A DNA stretch of 60,375 bases from an uncultured Clostridia bacterium (GCA_944372335.1 CALVYQ010000009.1:1-60375); one strand, 5' to 3'. Positions 38,793 through 48,190 are shown, counted from the first letter of the stretch. Translations and numbers: made by a program. The notes: generated from the letters alone by a model not told the origin.

Positions 38793-38821
38793 CTACTTAG
38801 ATTTAACAAAGGAGAATAGGT

Positions 38822-39577
38822 ATGAAAAATGACGATATTTCTCATGACGGACACAGGGCAAGACTTCTTGATTTGGCATATAATGCAGGGCTTGACAATA
38901 TGAGTGATGTTCAGGTTGTTGAGTTCCTGCTCACCTATGTCTTTCCTAGAGGCGATGTCAATCCGCTTGCTCACAGGCTTTTGGATACCTACGGTGACCT
39001 CACTCATATCATAAGTGCCAGTGTTACCGATCTAATGACCGTTAAAGGGATAAATGAACGCTCTGCAAAAAAGATACATCTTTTCAACGAACTTTTCTTT
39101 GCTTACATCACAGCAAGAATGAACAAGAAAACAAGAATCTTTTGCAAGGCGGATATCATCGATATCGTTGAAGATATGCTTCGCTTTAGAACCAACGAAT
39201 ATATGCTTCTTCTTGGCTTTTCTCCTATGAACTACCTTTGTGGAAAAAAGATTGTTTCTCGTAATCTTAGAAATGAGGTTGGAATGCCGGTGTTGGAACT
39301 ATCCGGCTTCCTCTCTTCCACCAAGCCTAATTCCTTTGTTATCGCTCATTGCCACCCTTATGGATTAAGCGTTCCAAGTGAAGATGACGATGAAGCACTT
39401 AAAGTTGTTAAAAAACTCTGCTTTGATTGTGGCGTGCAACTTGTCGATTCCTACATCGTGGGCGAGGACGGTGTTTATAGTATGTTAGATAACAAGCTTG
39501 TTAGAACATATTGTGATATCGATGACCTCAAAAAAGAATTTAATCCACAGAAGAATTATAATAAGAATAAAAAATAA
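38822..39577 (+). CDS. radC: RadC family JAB/JAMM-domain protein
   Basis: The 251-residue protein has an N-terminal helix-hairpin-helix region (LMTVKGINERSAKKIHL) and the C-terminal JAMM-type domain with the metal motif AHCHPYGLSVPSEDD (HxHP followed by SxxD). RadC was first linked to DNA repair, but its biochemical role is unsettled. The usual HNHPSG is altered to HCHPYG, while metal ligands are kept. AAAGGAG precedes the ATG. It is a single gene closed by a terminator at 39586-39617. Confidence 0.88.
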   Translation: MKNDDISHDGHRARLLDLAYNAGLDNMSDVQVVEFLLTYVFPRGDVNPLAHRLLDTYGDLTHIISASVTDLMTVKGINERSAKKIHLFNELFFAYITARMNKKTRIFCKADIIDIVEDMLRFRTNEYMLLLGFSPMNYLCGKKIVSRNLRNEVGMPVLELSGFLSSTKPNSFVIAHCHPYGLSVPSEDDDEALKVVKKLCFDCGVQLVDSYIVGEDGVYSMLDNKLVRTYCDIDDLKKEFNPQKNYNKNKK

Positions 39578-39585
39578 TTTCGATT

Positions 39586-39617
39586 AAAAAATTGTGGTTA
39601 AAATGCCACAATTTTTT
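39586..39617. terminator. bidirectional terminator
   Basis: Perfect 12-bp stem AAAAAATTGTGG/CCACAATTTTTT with an 8-nt loop, between convergent radC and the gene at 39666-40034. Confidence 0.85.
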
Positions 39618-39665
39618 ATATTTTTAAATTAATTTATTAGCCATTCTAAATTAAAATTATATTTT

Positions 39666-40034
39666 TTAAATGCCCTTTATTAAAAAATACGTTATGATAA
39701 CACCAAGTATTGCACCTAGAAAGGCACAAAGAAAGGAGAGAAAAATAATTAGGGCTGTCTTTTGTTTCTCTTTTTTGTTTGGCCTTTCGTTTTCTAACGT
39801 CTCTTGACCATAAGGAAGTACGGCGAGGCAATAGGTGTCGTCATCATCGTATTTTATCGAAATCATATCCTGTCTTTCTAAATGGGTGAGGATATGGCGG
39901 ATACCTTCACTATCGGTGCGATAGTGTTTTGGCAGGGCAGATATGATGTCGGCACTCTCAAAAATCTTATAACTTCCGCCCACACTGCTACTTGCAAGAA
40001 TTTTTAAAACGAGCATACTTTTGCTGTCTAACAT
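39666..40034 (-). CDS. small winged-helix-like membrane protein
   Basis: No named family recognised. The first ~75 residues of this 122-residue protein look like a winged-helix DNA-binding fold (KILASSSVGGSYKIFESADI, then a helix with IRHILTHLERQDMISIKY and a beta-wing). A charged linker (ERPNKKEKQKT) leads to a single C-terminal hydrophobic segment and short tail, so the putative DNA-binding part faces the cytoplasm. It could be a membrane-tethered regulator or simply a membrane protein with this fold. Minus strand, convergent with radC. Confidence 0.65.
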   Translation of the reverse strand: MLDSKSMLVLKILASSSVGGSYKIFESADIISALPKHYRTDSEGIRHILTHLERQDMISIKYDDDDTYCLAVLPYGQETLENERPNKKEKQKTALIIFLSFLCAFLGAILGVIITYFLIKGI

Positions 40035-40155
40035 ATATCTATTTTTGCGTTTTTTCTTCTTTTTATTCTCTATGTTTAAAGAGCTTTTACTCAGAGGAAG
40101 AAATTGCTTGTTTTTTTTGTGAAAAGGTGATAAAATAACTTCTAAAGGAGCTAGT

Positions 40156-40923
40156 ATGTTACTATTTGGCGATTATCACACACATACCACTTATTCAAGG
40201 CATGGACACGGCAAAGGTACGGTGCTTGAAAATGCCTCTGTTGCATCGGACAAGGGCTTAAAGCAGATTGCAATAACCGACCATGGCTTCAATCATCAAT
40301 TCTATGGCATTAGGCGTAAGGATATACCTCTTCTAAAAGAGGATATTTTGAATGCTCGTGAGGTGACAGGGGTGGATATTCTTCTTGGAGTGGAAGCCAA
40401 CCTCATCTCACTTGAAGGTAATGTCGATGTCCGTGAAGAGGATTATGAATTTTTGGATATCTTCTTGATGGGCTACCATAGAATGGTAAAGACAACAACC
40501 TACAAGGATAAAGTACTTTTAAACTATGCAAATGACCTTGCAAGAATTTTCCGCCCAAGTATGGAGAAAATCAATCGCAATACCACTGCTTTTTTGAAAG
40601 CACTTGATAAGTATCCGATTGATATCATCACCCATCTAAACTACGGCTTTGAGACTGACACGCTTGCGGTTGCAAAAATGGCAAAGCAAAAAGGCGTCTA
40701 TGTCGAACTTAATGGTAAGCGTATAAATTTCACTGATGATGAGATTTTGACTATGGCAAGTGAAGGAGTAAAGTTTATTGTAAATTCTGATGCGCATAAG
40801 CCGGATAATGTCGGAGAGGTCAATAATGGTCTTGATACGATATACCGCTTAAATATTCCGCTTTCGCTTGTCGCAAATGTGGATAAAATTCCAAAATTTA
40901 ATAAGAAAAGAGGAAGTTTTTAA
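40156..40923 (+). CDS. PHP-domain phosphatase/phosphoesterase
   Basis: The 255-residue protein is one PHP domain: DYHTHTTYSRHGHG (first metal motif HxH), ITDHGF, GVEANLI, GYHRM, ITHLNYG and VNSDAHKP. PHP enzymes hydrolyse phosphoesters with a metal cluster; relatives are annotated as histidinol-phosphatase-like or YcdX-like, and the substrate is not clear here. It starts the series PHP-whiA-dnaE-pfk, an order seen in Clostridia. Shine-Dalgarno AAAGGAG is about 7 nt before the ATG. The stop TAA overlaps the whiA ATG by one base. Confidence 0.9.
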   Translation: MLLFGDYHTHTTYSRHGHGKGTVLENASVASDKGLKQIAITDHGFNHQFYGIRRKDIPLLKEDILNAREVTGVDILLGVEANLISLEGNVDVREEDYEFLDIFLMGYHRMVKTTTYKDKVLLNYANDLARIFRPSMEKINRNTTAFLKALDKYPIDIITHLNYGFETDTLAVAKMAKQKGVYVELNGKRINFTDDEILTMASEGVKFIVNSDAHKPDNVGEVNNGLDTIYRLNIPLSLVANVDKIPKFNKKRGSF

Positions 40924-41885
40924 TGAGTTTTTCTAGGCAATCTAAGATAGAAATATTGGAAACAGAACTTGAAGATGATTCTTCTTGTATCGCATTTTTA
41001 TCCGGACTTTTCCATTCATGTGGAGAAATTGGAAAAGAGGGTGCTGACTATTTTGTTTCTATAATTTCGGATATAGAGGAACTTTTTTCTTATGTTAAAA
41101 AGATTGTAAAAAAACTCTATGGTGGCAATATTGAAGAACAACTCTCCGAGCATTATTCGATAAACAAAAGCAACTTTTATGAATTAAAATTTGATGTCAA
41201 AAACTTTCAACAACTACTGCTTGATGTTGGAGTTATCGACTTTTCTGATGGACTTTCCTTTGTTTTTGAAATTAACAAAAGTATAATCATCGAAGACACT
41301 CCAAGGCGTGCTTTCATTAAAGGAGTGTATATCGGCTGTTCGACTTCAAGTATAAAGTTTTCTGAAGGTGCACATAAGACAGAGGCTACCGGCTATCATC
41401 TTGAATTTGTTTCAAAAAATCATGACTTTTTATTGGAGTTTTCATCAATCTTGGCAAGTTACAATATTTTGGGTAAGATTTTTGAGCGTAAAGGTGATTT
41501 TGTCTTTTATCTTAAAGATGTCAATGCGATTATGGACTTACTTGCCCTTATCGGGGCAAATGAAAGTGTGCTTGCCTTGTCTAATGAGCTTGTTACACGT
41601 GAACTTAGAAACAAGGTCAACAGGCAGGTAAATTGCATAAACGCAAATATTAATAAGACGGTGGAAGCTAGCATGAAGCAAGTGGAGGCAATAAACACGA
41701 TCATCTCCACCATAGGTCTTGAAAGCTTGCCAGAGGACTTGCAGGAAGTTGCTATGCTTAGGCTTGCTAATCAAGAGGAGAGTTTAGAGGAACTACTTAA
41801 ACTATCCACTATAAAACTTACTCGCTCGGGGCTTAACCACAGATTTAGAAAGATAATCAAAATTGCAAAGGAGTTAGAAGAATGA
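40923..41885 (+). CDS. whiA: WhiA family DNA-binding protein
   Basis: The 320-residue protein has the WhiA plan: an N-terminal half derived from LAGLIDADG homing endonucleases (CIAFLSGLFHSCGEIG; RRAFIKGVYIGCSTSS) and a C-terminal helix-turn-helix (LEELLKLSTIKLTRSGLNHR). WhiA is a sporulation regulator in Streptomyces and affects division and chromosome segregation in Bacillus. It shares one base with the PHP stop and overlaps dnaE by 4 nt, so the three are translationally coupled. Length is usual. Confidence 0.93.
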   Translation: MSFSRQSKIEILETELEDDSSCIAFLSGLFHSCGEIGKEGADYFVSIISDIEELFSYVKKIVKKLYGGNIEEQLSEHYSINKSNFYELKFDVKNFQQLLLDVGVIDFSDGLSFVFEINKSIIIEDTPRRAFIKGVYIGCSTSSIKFSEGAHKTEATGYHLEFVSKNHDFLLEFSSILASYNILGKIFERKGDFVFYLKDVNAIMDLLALIGANESVLALSNELVTRELRNKVNRQVNCINANINKTVEASMKQVEAINTIISTIGLESLPEDLQEVAMLRLANQEESLEELLKLSTIKLTRSGLNHRFRKIIKIAKELEE

Positions 41886-44800
41886 AAGATTTTGTCCACT
41901 TACACGTGCATACCGAATTTTCGTTGCTGGACGGAATTGCCAGAATTGCCAAACTTGTTGAGATGACAAAGGAGCGTGGATATTCCGCCTGTGCTATCAC
42001 TGACCACGGTAATATGTTCGGCACTTTGCAGTTTTTTGAAGCGTGCGTAAAAGCTGGTATCAAGCCAATCTTGGGCTGTGAATTTTATATTTGCAAAGAT
42101 CTACATCGCAAACAAGGTAAAGACGACATTGGGCATATCATCTTGCTCGCTAAGAATGATACCGGCTTACATAACCTTTATAAACTCAACGGCATTGCGT
42201 ATGTTGACGGCTTTTACTATAAGCCTAGAATTGATTATGAAACATTGAAGGCACATAGTGAAGGGGTTATTTGTCTTTCAGCGTGCCTAGCTGGTCACAT
42301 TCCGCAACTTATTCTTCAACGCCGATTTGATGAGGCGGACGCACTTGCACTTAAACTTAAAGATATGTTTGCTCCGGGCGACTTCTATTTGGAACTTCAA
42401 GACCACGGCTTAGAGGAGCAAAAGCTTGTTAATTCATATTTAATCGATTTAGCAGAGCGAATAGGCGTTAAGCTTGTTGCCACAAATGATGTACATTATC
42501 TAAACCAAACGGACGCAGAGATGCAAGATGTTTTGATGTGCGTGCAGATGGGAAAATATTTAGAGGATCAGGACAGGCTTCGCTTTGACACCAACGAATT
42601 TTATCTAAAAACACGTGAAGAAATGGAAAAAATCTTTCCTGATGAGTATCTTGACACCACGATTGAAATAGCAAACAAGTGCGATGTAACAATTAAAACT
42701 AAACACCTATACGAAGTTGCAGAACTACCGGAAAGGTATAAGCTTCCACCAAATCAAAACTACATTCCTGTATATAAAACCTCGACAGGTGAAGAGCCTT
42801 ATGAGTTTTTGCGAAGAATATCCTATGAGGGACTACATAAGAAGTATAAAGAGATAACAAAAGAACTTATCGACAGACTAGAAATGGAACTTACCACCAT
42901 CAAAGAGCAAGGCTTTGTGGAATACTTCCTCATTGTTTGGGACTATATCAACTGGGCAACTGAGCACGGCATTCCGGTTGGGCCGGGACGTGGAAGCGGT
43001 GCTGGAAGTTTGGTGGCATACACTTCAGGTATAACACGTGTTGACCCAATTAAATATAACCTATTCTTTGAACGCTTTATCAACAAAGAGCGTGTATCCA
43101 TGCCCGACTTCGATGTCGATTTCTGTACAGATAGGCGTGGAGAGGTTATTGACTATGTTAGAGAGCGTTATGGCAGTGACCATGTTGCACAGATTGTCAC
43201 TTTTGGACGTATGCAGGCGAAAAATGCCATTCGTGATGTTGCGAGAGTTCTGAGAACTCCATACCCAGAGGTAGATAAGATAACAAAACAGATTCCTCTT
43301 AAAAAGCCAGACGGCATTAAGAAGCCACCTCTACTTAAATATTATTTTGGCACAACGGGAGATCCAGCAAACGATCAATTTATCATTCCGGAACTAAGAG
43401 AGATGTACGACAACGACCCAAGTGTTAAGCGTATTGCTGATATGGCGATTAAGCTTGAGGGCGTGCCAAGAAACACCTCCACTCATGCGGCAGGTGTGCT
43501 TATCTCTCCTCAGCCTGTTTCTAACTTTGTTCCGCTTGCAAGAAACGGCGATGATATTGTGACGCAATATGATATGATTGAACTTGAATCACTGGGCTTA
43601 CTTAAAATGGACTTTTTGGCGCTCATCACGCTCACTGATATCAAAAAGGCGTGCGACTATATCTATGAAACACATGGTATCAAGGTTGATATGTATGCCA
43701 TGGAATATGATGACCCTAAGGTATTCGACCTTATCTCGTCTGGAAGAACAGATGCAGTGTTCCAACTTGATGGAGCTGGCATGAAGAAGTTTATGAAAGA
43801 ACTTAAACCTTCGTGCATGGACGATATCATCGCAGGAATTTCGCTCTATCGACCGGGGCCTATGGATTTCATTCCAAAATTTGTGAAGAACAAGGAAGAC
43901 CCAGAGCATATTGAGTATGATGACCCGTGCCTTGAAGGAATACTCGATGTAACCTATGGCTGTATCGTCTATCAAGAGCAGGTTATGAAAATCTTTCAGG
44001 TTATGGGAGGTTATAGCTTAGGACAGGCTGATAACATTCGCCGTATCATGGGAAAGAAAAAGGTTGACCAGATTGACAAAGAGAGAGTTAAGTTTGTCAA
44101 CGGTTGGGACGACCCTGAAGGGAAAAAGTCCATTCCGGGAGCTGTGAAATTAGGGCATAAAAAGGAAGTTGCAGAAAAGATATTTGATGAAATGAAGGAG
44201 TTTGCAAAATACGCTTTCAACAAATCTCATGCTGCAGCGTATGCCTATGTTTCCTATCAAACGGCGTATCTAAAATGCTACTACGAAGTGGAATACTTGA
44301 CGGCTGTTTTAAACAATAGAATCACAAACGCTGATAAACTCACCAAATTTATAAACTTTGCAAGAAGCGAATGCATAAAAATTCTTCCTCCTGATGTTAA
44401 CAAGAGCGGAACATATTTTAAGGTGGAAGACGGCGGAATTCGTTTTGGACTTGGTGGACTTAAACACGTTGGCACGCAGGTTATCGAAAATATGGAAAAA
44501 GAGCGTGAGGAAAATGGCGAGTTTAAGAGTATGGAGGACTTTATAGACAGAATGAGTGACTACACCATAAATAAAAAAATGGTGGAGTGCCTAATTCTTA
44601 GTGGTGCTTTTGATTGCTTTGGACATTCTCGTTCCTCATGTATGGCGGTATATGAAAAGATTATGCAACGTGCAAGTAAGGACAAAAAGACAAGGCAACT
44701 TGGCCAAATTTCCTTTTTCGGCACAAACGAAATTGTCGATACGGTGGAATATCCAGATATTAAGGAGTTCAATAAAAAGACGCTCTTAAGAAATGAACGT

Positions 44801-45469
44801 GATATCGTTGGAGTATATATGTCAGGGCACCCACTTGAAGAATATGCCGATAAATTTAAAAATTTCACTATCAATGCGGAAACTTTAAATGCCATAAATG
44901 CAAGAGATGAGGATATGGAAGTACCAGAGGAAGATGATAAATTCAGCGAAGAGACGGAACTACTCGACGGTCAACCTTTCACTTGTGGCGGAATTATAGT
45001 GGAAGTTAAAAAAATTCGTGCGAAAAGCGGACGTGATATGTGTGCATTTAAACTTGAAGATATGACAGGCACAATGGAGGTCACGCTCTTTCCAAATGTC
45101 TATGCGAAATATCGAAACGAGATTGTGGAAGACGCACTTGTGACGGTTAAGGGAAAATATAATGTCAGAGATTCTGGCGTTTCGTTAATCGGTGACAGCG
45201 TGTTTGTTTGGAAGGAAGAAGAAAAGGCAAAAACTGAAGATAGGCTAGGGAAGGTATATCTAAGATTTGATACTAAAGATATAGACGTCTATTCTAAAGT
45301 TAAAAGTTCGCTCTTGTCATATCCGGGCGAGGCTCAGGTTGTCATTCGTTGCACTTCTTCAGGCTCAGCACTCAATTTTAATGGCAAGGTGGCAATAAAT
45401 AACTATCTAATCAACGAACTCTCTGGAATTATTGGCAATGAAAATATTGTGGTGAAGGAGGCAAAATGA
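41882..45469 (+). CDS. dnaE: DNA polymerase III subunit alpha (DnaE)
   Basis: The 1195-residue replicative-type polymerase has the N-terminal PHP domain (HLHVHTEFSLLDG, ITDHGNMFG; residues about 1-205), GPGRGSGAGSLVAY near 368, the catalytic aspartates in PDFDVDFCTDRR near 408, the fingers region NIRRIMGKKK, a helix-hairpin-helix, and the OB domain near 1030-1110 (FTCGGIIVEVKKI). It is the DnaE rather than the PolC type, as no exonuclease insertion is present. In Firmicutes DnaE extends primers while PolC does bulk synthesis; PolC is not in this window. Overlaps whiA and the pfk-like gene by 4 nt each. Confidence 0.97.
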   Translation: MKDFVHLHVHTEFSLLDGIARIAKLVEMTKERGYSACAITDHGNMFGTLQFFEACVKAGIKPILGCEFYICKDLHRKQGKDDIGHIILLAKNDTGLHNLYKLNGIAYVDGFYYKPRIDYETLKAHSEGVICLSACLAGHIPQLILQRRFDEADALALKLKDMFAPGDFYLELQDHGLEEQKLVNSYLIDLAERIGVKLVATNDVHYLNQTDAEMQDVLMCVQMGKYLEDQDRLRFDTNEFYLKTREEMEKIFPDEYLDTTIEIANKCDVTIKTKHLYEVAELPERYKLPPNQNYIPVYKTSTGEEPYEFLRRISYEGLHKKYKEITKELIDRLEMELTTIKEQGFVEYFLIVWDYINWATEHGIPVGPGRGSGAGSLVAYTSGITRVDPIKYNLFFERFINKERVSMPDFDVDFCTDRRGEVIDYVRERYGSDHVAQIVTFGRMQAKNAIRDVARVLRTPYPEVDKITKQIPLKKPDGIKKPPLLKYYFGTTGDPANDQFIIPELREMYDNDPSVKRIADMAIKLEGVPRNTSTHAAGVLISPQPVSNFVPLARNGDDIVTQYDMIELESLGLLKMDFLALITLTDIKKACDYIYETHGIKVDMYAMEYDDPKVFDLISSGRTDAVFQLDGAGMKKFMKELKPSCMDDIIAGISLYRPGPMDFIPKFVKNKEDPEHIEYDDPCLEGILDVTYGCIVYQEQVMKIFQVMGGYSLGQADNIRRIMGKKKVDQIDKERVKFVNGWDDPEGKKSIPGAVKLGHKKEVAEKIFDEMKEFAKYAFNKSHAAAYAYVSYQTAYLKCYYEVEYLTAVLNNRITNADKLTKFINFARSECIKILPPDVNKSGTYFKVEDGGIRFGLGGLKHVGTQVIENMEKEREENGEFKSMEDFIDRMSDYTINKKMVECLILSGAFDCFGHSRSSCMAVYEKIMQRASKDKKTRQLGQISFFGTNEIVDTVEYPDIKEFNKKTLLRNERDIVGVYMSGHPLEEYADKFKNFTINAETLNAINARDEDMEVPEEDDKFSEETELLDGQPFTCGGIIVEVKKIRAKSGRDMCAFKLEDMTGTMEVTLFPNVYAKYRNEIVEDALVTVKGKYNVRDSGVSLIGDSVFVWKEEEKAKTEDRLGKVYLRFDTKDIDVYSKVKSSLLSYPGEAQVVIRCTSSGSALNFNGKVAINNYLINELSGIIGNENIVVKEAK

Positions 45470-46332
45470 AAATTTTAGTTTTGTGTAGTGGTGGTGATGC
45501 ACCGGGTATGAATAGATTTATCTATACGCTTTCAAAAAATTTTGATGATGTCTATTATGCCTATAAAGGCTTTAAAGGACTTGTGGAGGGGGATATACGA
45601 AAATTAGACCACTCCGAAATTGAAAAGGTTAAGGATGAGGCTGGTGCATATATTCGCTCTTCACGCTATCCAGAATTTAAAGAAAAAAAATACTTTTTAA
45701 AAGGCTTAAAAAATGCACTAAAATTTGACGCAACCATTGTGCTTGGTGGAAACGGCAGTCAAAAGGGAGCAAAGGAGCTTAAAGAAAATGGTGTTAATGT
45801 GCTTTTTGTGCCAGCGACCATTGATAACGATGTGGAAGGGGCGGAATATAGCATGGGCTTTGACACGGCAGTCTATCAAGGCGTTTACACCGTCGAAAAT
45901 TCCATGCCAAGTTTTCACACCTTTTCCAAAACTTGTCTATATAAGGTTATGGGAAGATATTGCCCAAAGATTGCTGAGGCAGTTTTTGAAAAGACGAATG
46001 CCGACTATCTCATTGCCAGCGAAAGCGATTTAAAATATTCAAAGATTAAAAAGATAATCAAAGAGAACGAAAAGAAAGACAAAGGTACGGCAATCATCGT
46101 GAAAGAAAAAATCATAGATATGGACGAACTAAAAAATAAACTTGAAGCATATCCAACTCAAATTCGAGTGCAGACAGTTGGCTACTTGCAACGTGGTGGA
46201 AAGCCTACAAAGATGGAACTCAAAAAAGCCGACCAAATTGCAAATCAAACCTATAAATTAATTAAAGCACAAATTTTTGGAAATTCTGTTATGTTTGAAA
46301 AAATAGAAAAAATCGCCGTAAAACCACTTTAA
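45466..46332 (+). CDS. divergent 6-phosphofructokinase-like protein
   Basis: The 288-residue protein is clearly in the PfkA family: GGDAPGMN (9-16), SRYPEF with Arg67, TIDND with the catalytic Asp120, GFDTA, MGR (162-164) and VGYLQRGGKP. Two points are odd. GGDGS, whose Asp binds magnesium, reads GGNGS (Asn96), from codon AAC. The protein is about 30 residues shorter than the usual 320, with the region after MGR reduced. It may be a weak, altered-specificity or regulatory kinase. Position after dnaE is the standard Clostridia place for pfkA; pyruvate kinase, often next, is absent. Shine-Dalgarno AAGGAGG; start overlaps the dnaE stop (ATGA). Confidence 0.82.
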   Translation: MKILVLCSGGDAPGMNRFIYTLSKNFDDVYYAYKGFKGLVEGDIRKLDHSEIEKVKDEAGAYIRSSRYPEFKEKKYFLKGLKNALKFDATIVLGGNGSQKGAKELKENGVNVLFVPATIDNDVEGAEYSMGFDTAVYQGVYTVENSMPSFHTFSKTCLYKVMGRYCPKIAEAVFEKTNADYLIASESDLKYSKIKKIIKENEKKDKGTAIIVKEKIIDMDELKNKLEAYPTQIRVQTVGYLQRGGKPTKMELKKADQIANQTYKLIKAQIFGNSVMFEKIEKIAVKPL

Positions 46333-46415
46333 AACTTAAAATATACTGATTTTTTCGTATTTTTTAACTGAAAAAGTGTTAAAAACAATCATTTCTAGCA
46401 GTTTAAGGAGATATT

Positions 46416-46940
46416 ATGGAAGAAATGTTAGACACTTATGATATCAATGGGAAACTTTTAAAACCGCAAACTAGAGCATTTTGCCATAGTGAAAATCCTG
46501 GGTGTTATCATAAGGCAGTTTGGATTTGGATAATCAATGATAAAAACGAATTTTTAGTGCAAAAACGCTCTCATTTAAAACGAACTGCACCGAACAAGTG
46601 GGATATGCCAGTTGCTGGTCACGTTGATGCAGGCGAAACACTTTTGCAAGCTTGTGCGAGAGAAACAAAAGAAGAACTTGGGCTTGACGTAAAAGAAAGT
46701 GATTTCCTCTTCTTGACGGAAAAGTTAAAACAAAAAAGTTGGGAATTTGCTGAAATTTATCTATTGAGAACCACGGCAAAAATTGAAGATTTCACTTTGC
46801 AGAAAAAAGAGGTTTCAAAGGTTAAATATTTGCCCTATAATGAATTTATAAAACTTTTATATTCCACCGATTTTGCTCCGCACGAAAAAGAATATAAAGA
46901 TTGGGTAAGCACTGAATTAAAAAAGTATATAGGAGTTTAA
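46416..46940 (+). CDS. Nudix hydrolase
   Basis: The 174-residue protein contains a complete Nudix box at residues 68-90 (GHVDAGETLLQACARETKEE onward to LGL), with the catalytic REXXEE glutamates intact. The N-terminus, with CYHKAVWIWIIN and FLVQKRS, resembles the IPP-isomerase-like/DR0079 subgroup, so the substrate could be a nucleotide or isoprenoid diphosphate; sequence alone does not decide. AAGGAG precedes the ATG by 6 nt. The next gene starts immediately after the stop. Confidence 0.9.
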   Translation: MEEMLDTYDINGKLLKPQTRAFCHSENPGCYHKAVWIWIINDKNEFLVQKRSHLKRTAPNKWDMPVAGHVDAGETLLQACARETKEELGLDVKESDFLFLTEKLKQKSWEFAEIYLLRTTAKIEDFTLQKKEVSKVKYLPYNEFIKLLYSTDFAPHEKEYKDWVSTELKKYIGV

Positions 46941-47876
46941 GTGAAATTAATAGATAAGATAAAAGTAAATAAGGAAAAGATTTTTACATCAAGTGGCGAA
47001 AATGTGAAAGTTGATAGCATTATGATTGATGATAATAATGATATACAATCATATTTTTATAAGCTGGATAGTTTACATGAGATGCGAAGTGTAAGCAAGG
47101 TGCTGATTGCTCTTGCCTATGGAATTGCCATAGATAGAAAAATGCTTGTAAATGGAAAACCATTAACTATCAATACTCTTGTGTATCCTGTTATAAAAAA
47201 TCTAACAACAATAAAAAAGGAAAATGTTGACAAAATTAAAAACTGGAAAATTAAAACACTTTTAACATATTCGTCAGGCTATGATACTCAAATGTTTTCT
47301 GAAAGATTTATAAAAGATATCAATGAAAAAGATTATGTTAATTATGTTTTAAATTATGATTTGATATATCAGCCTGGCGAAAAATATGTTTACAATAATG
47401 CGGAATTGTTTATCTTGTCTATTTTCTTTCAGGAAGCGTTTAAAATCAATATAAAAGATTTTATTGTTAATGAGATATTTAATCCTTTGGGTATAACAAA
47501 ATTTGTGTGGAATAATTATAGTATTTATTGTCCAGGCGGAACAGGGCTCTATCTAACTCACGCTGACTTATTAAAAATCGGCGAACTAATTTTGCATAAA
47601 GGAAATTACAAAGGTAGGCAACTAATATCACAAAAATTTATCGAAGATATGTGCAGTATTCAAATATCAACTCCGTATGCAATTAAAAAAGAGAGAGTTT
47701 TGCCAAAAATCGGGGTGGGATATGTTATGCATATTTCACGAGATGGTTATGTTTATAAAGATGGAACAAATGGTCAATATTTAATAATCAATTTTAGCAA
47801 AAATTTACTTATCACAATTTTGTCATCTGAAAAAGAAATGAGTTATGTTTCAGAGATTTTAAGAGGAATTATTTAG
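46941..47876 (+). CDS. beta-lactamase-family serine hydrolase
   Basis: The 311-residue protein has the class C beta-lactamase/penicillin-binding fold: catalytic SVSK (Ser50-Lys53) and the YNN motif (Tyr151-Asn153), with GIAID and LLTYSSGY in expected positions. The third motif is less clear, perhaps KDGTNG near residue 275. No signal peptide is seen, so it is probably cytoplasmic, like other esterase-type members, rather than a resistance enzyme. The GTG start directly follows the Nudix stop and shares its AGGAG region. A terminator hairpin follows. Confidence 0.85.
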   Translation: MKLIDKIKVNKEKIFTSSGENVKVDSIMIDDNNDIQSYFYKLDSLHEMRSVSKVLIALAYGIAIDRKMLVNGKPLTINTLVYPVIKNLTTIKKENVDKIKNWKIKTLLTYSSGYDTQMFSERFIKDINEKDYVNYVLNYDLIYQPGEKYVYNNAELFILSIFFQEAFKINIKDFIVNEIFNPLGITKFVWNNYSIYCPGGTGLYLTHADLLKIGELILHKGNYKGRQLISQKFIEDMCSIQISTPYAIKKERVLPKIGVGYVMHISRDGYVYKDGTNGQYLIINFSKNLLITILSSEKEMSYVSEILRGII

Positions 47877-47877
47877 T

Positions 47878-47902
47878 AAAAAGTGGAAATATCCATTTTT
47901 TT
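47878..47902 (+). terminator. short intrinsic terminator
   Basis: AAAGTGGA-AATA-TCCATTTT stem with one G-T pair and a seven-T run directly after the serine hydrolase. Confidence 0.6.
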
Positions 47903-47912
47903 CTTTAAAATC

Positions 47913-47957
47913 TATCGGCAAGTTAATTTTAAAAAATTGCTGGTATTTTTGCCGATA
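47913..47957. repeat. palindromic element B1 (TATCGGCAA...TTGCCGATA)
   Basis: A 45-bp element bounded by TATCGGCAA and its exact inverse TTGCCGATA. The interior is AT-rich. Two further elements of nearly the same length flank the fic gene. Confidence 0.75.
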
Positions 47958-47972
47958 TAGAATATAAACATC

Positions 47973-48032
47973 AAAAATGTGAAACAAAACAAGCAAAATT
48001 TGCATAAAATGCTTCACATTTTGTTTTATAGG
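47973..48032. repeat. repeat A1, upstream of fic
   Basis: A 60-bp sequence starting AAAAATGTGAAACAAAA and ending near TTCACATTTTGTTTT; the ends are partly inverse to each other. A second copy, about 87% identical by hand alignment, lies at 49061-49122 on the other side of fic in the same orientation. Confidence 0.8.
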
Positions 48033-48061
48033 TAAAGTGATTTGAAAAATTACAGAAAATA

Positions 48062-48070
48062 TTGCCGATA
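48062..48070. repeat. single half-site TTGCCGATA
   Basis: One copy of the half-site without a partner at the usual distance. It lies between repeat A1 and element B3. Confidence 0.6.
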
Positions 48071-48117
48071 AAGCAGAAATCTGCAAAAAACACGCCAAAA
48101 TGCCACTTTTTATGAGT

Positions 48118-48163
48118 TATCGGCAAAAAAAGATTAAAAATTTTAATTGCAAAATTGCCGATA
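48118..48163. repeat. palindromic element B3 at the fic promoter
   Basis: TATCGGCAA and TTGCCGATA bound a 46-bp element. Its right half-site (48155-48163) falls inside the 17-nt spacer of the fic promoter, so it could be an operator. The copy at 49137-49181 is nearly identical throughout. Confidence 0.8.
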
Positions 48164-48187
48164 GTTTGGTATAATAATTATGAGGTG
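48147..48187 (+). promoter_or_regulatory. fic promoter and ribosome-binding site
   Basis: TTGCAA (48147-48152), 17 nt, TATAAT (48170-48175), then GAGGTG (48182-48187) 3 nt before ATG 48191. The leader would be only about 8 nt. The spacer contains the TTGCCGATA half-site. Confidence 0.7.
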
Positions 48188-48190
48188 TGT

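Noticed and set aside
43598-43975. 125-codon minus-strand frame inside dnaE
   Set aside because: Shadow of the dnaE reading frame; composition (Cys/His/Ile mix) is typical of antisense translation.
47859-48098. 79-codon minus-strand frame upstream of fic
   Set aside because: It runs through repeats A1 and B1 and the terminator of the serine hydrolase; no ribosome-binding site.
48155-48190. Upstream ATG of fic adding 12 residues
   Set aside because: Lies between the -35 and -10 boxes; the GAGGTG site and helix-turn-helix pattern begin at 48191.
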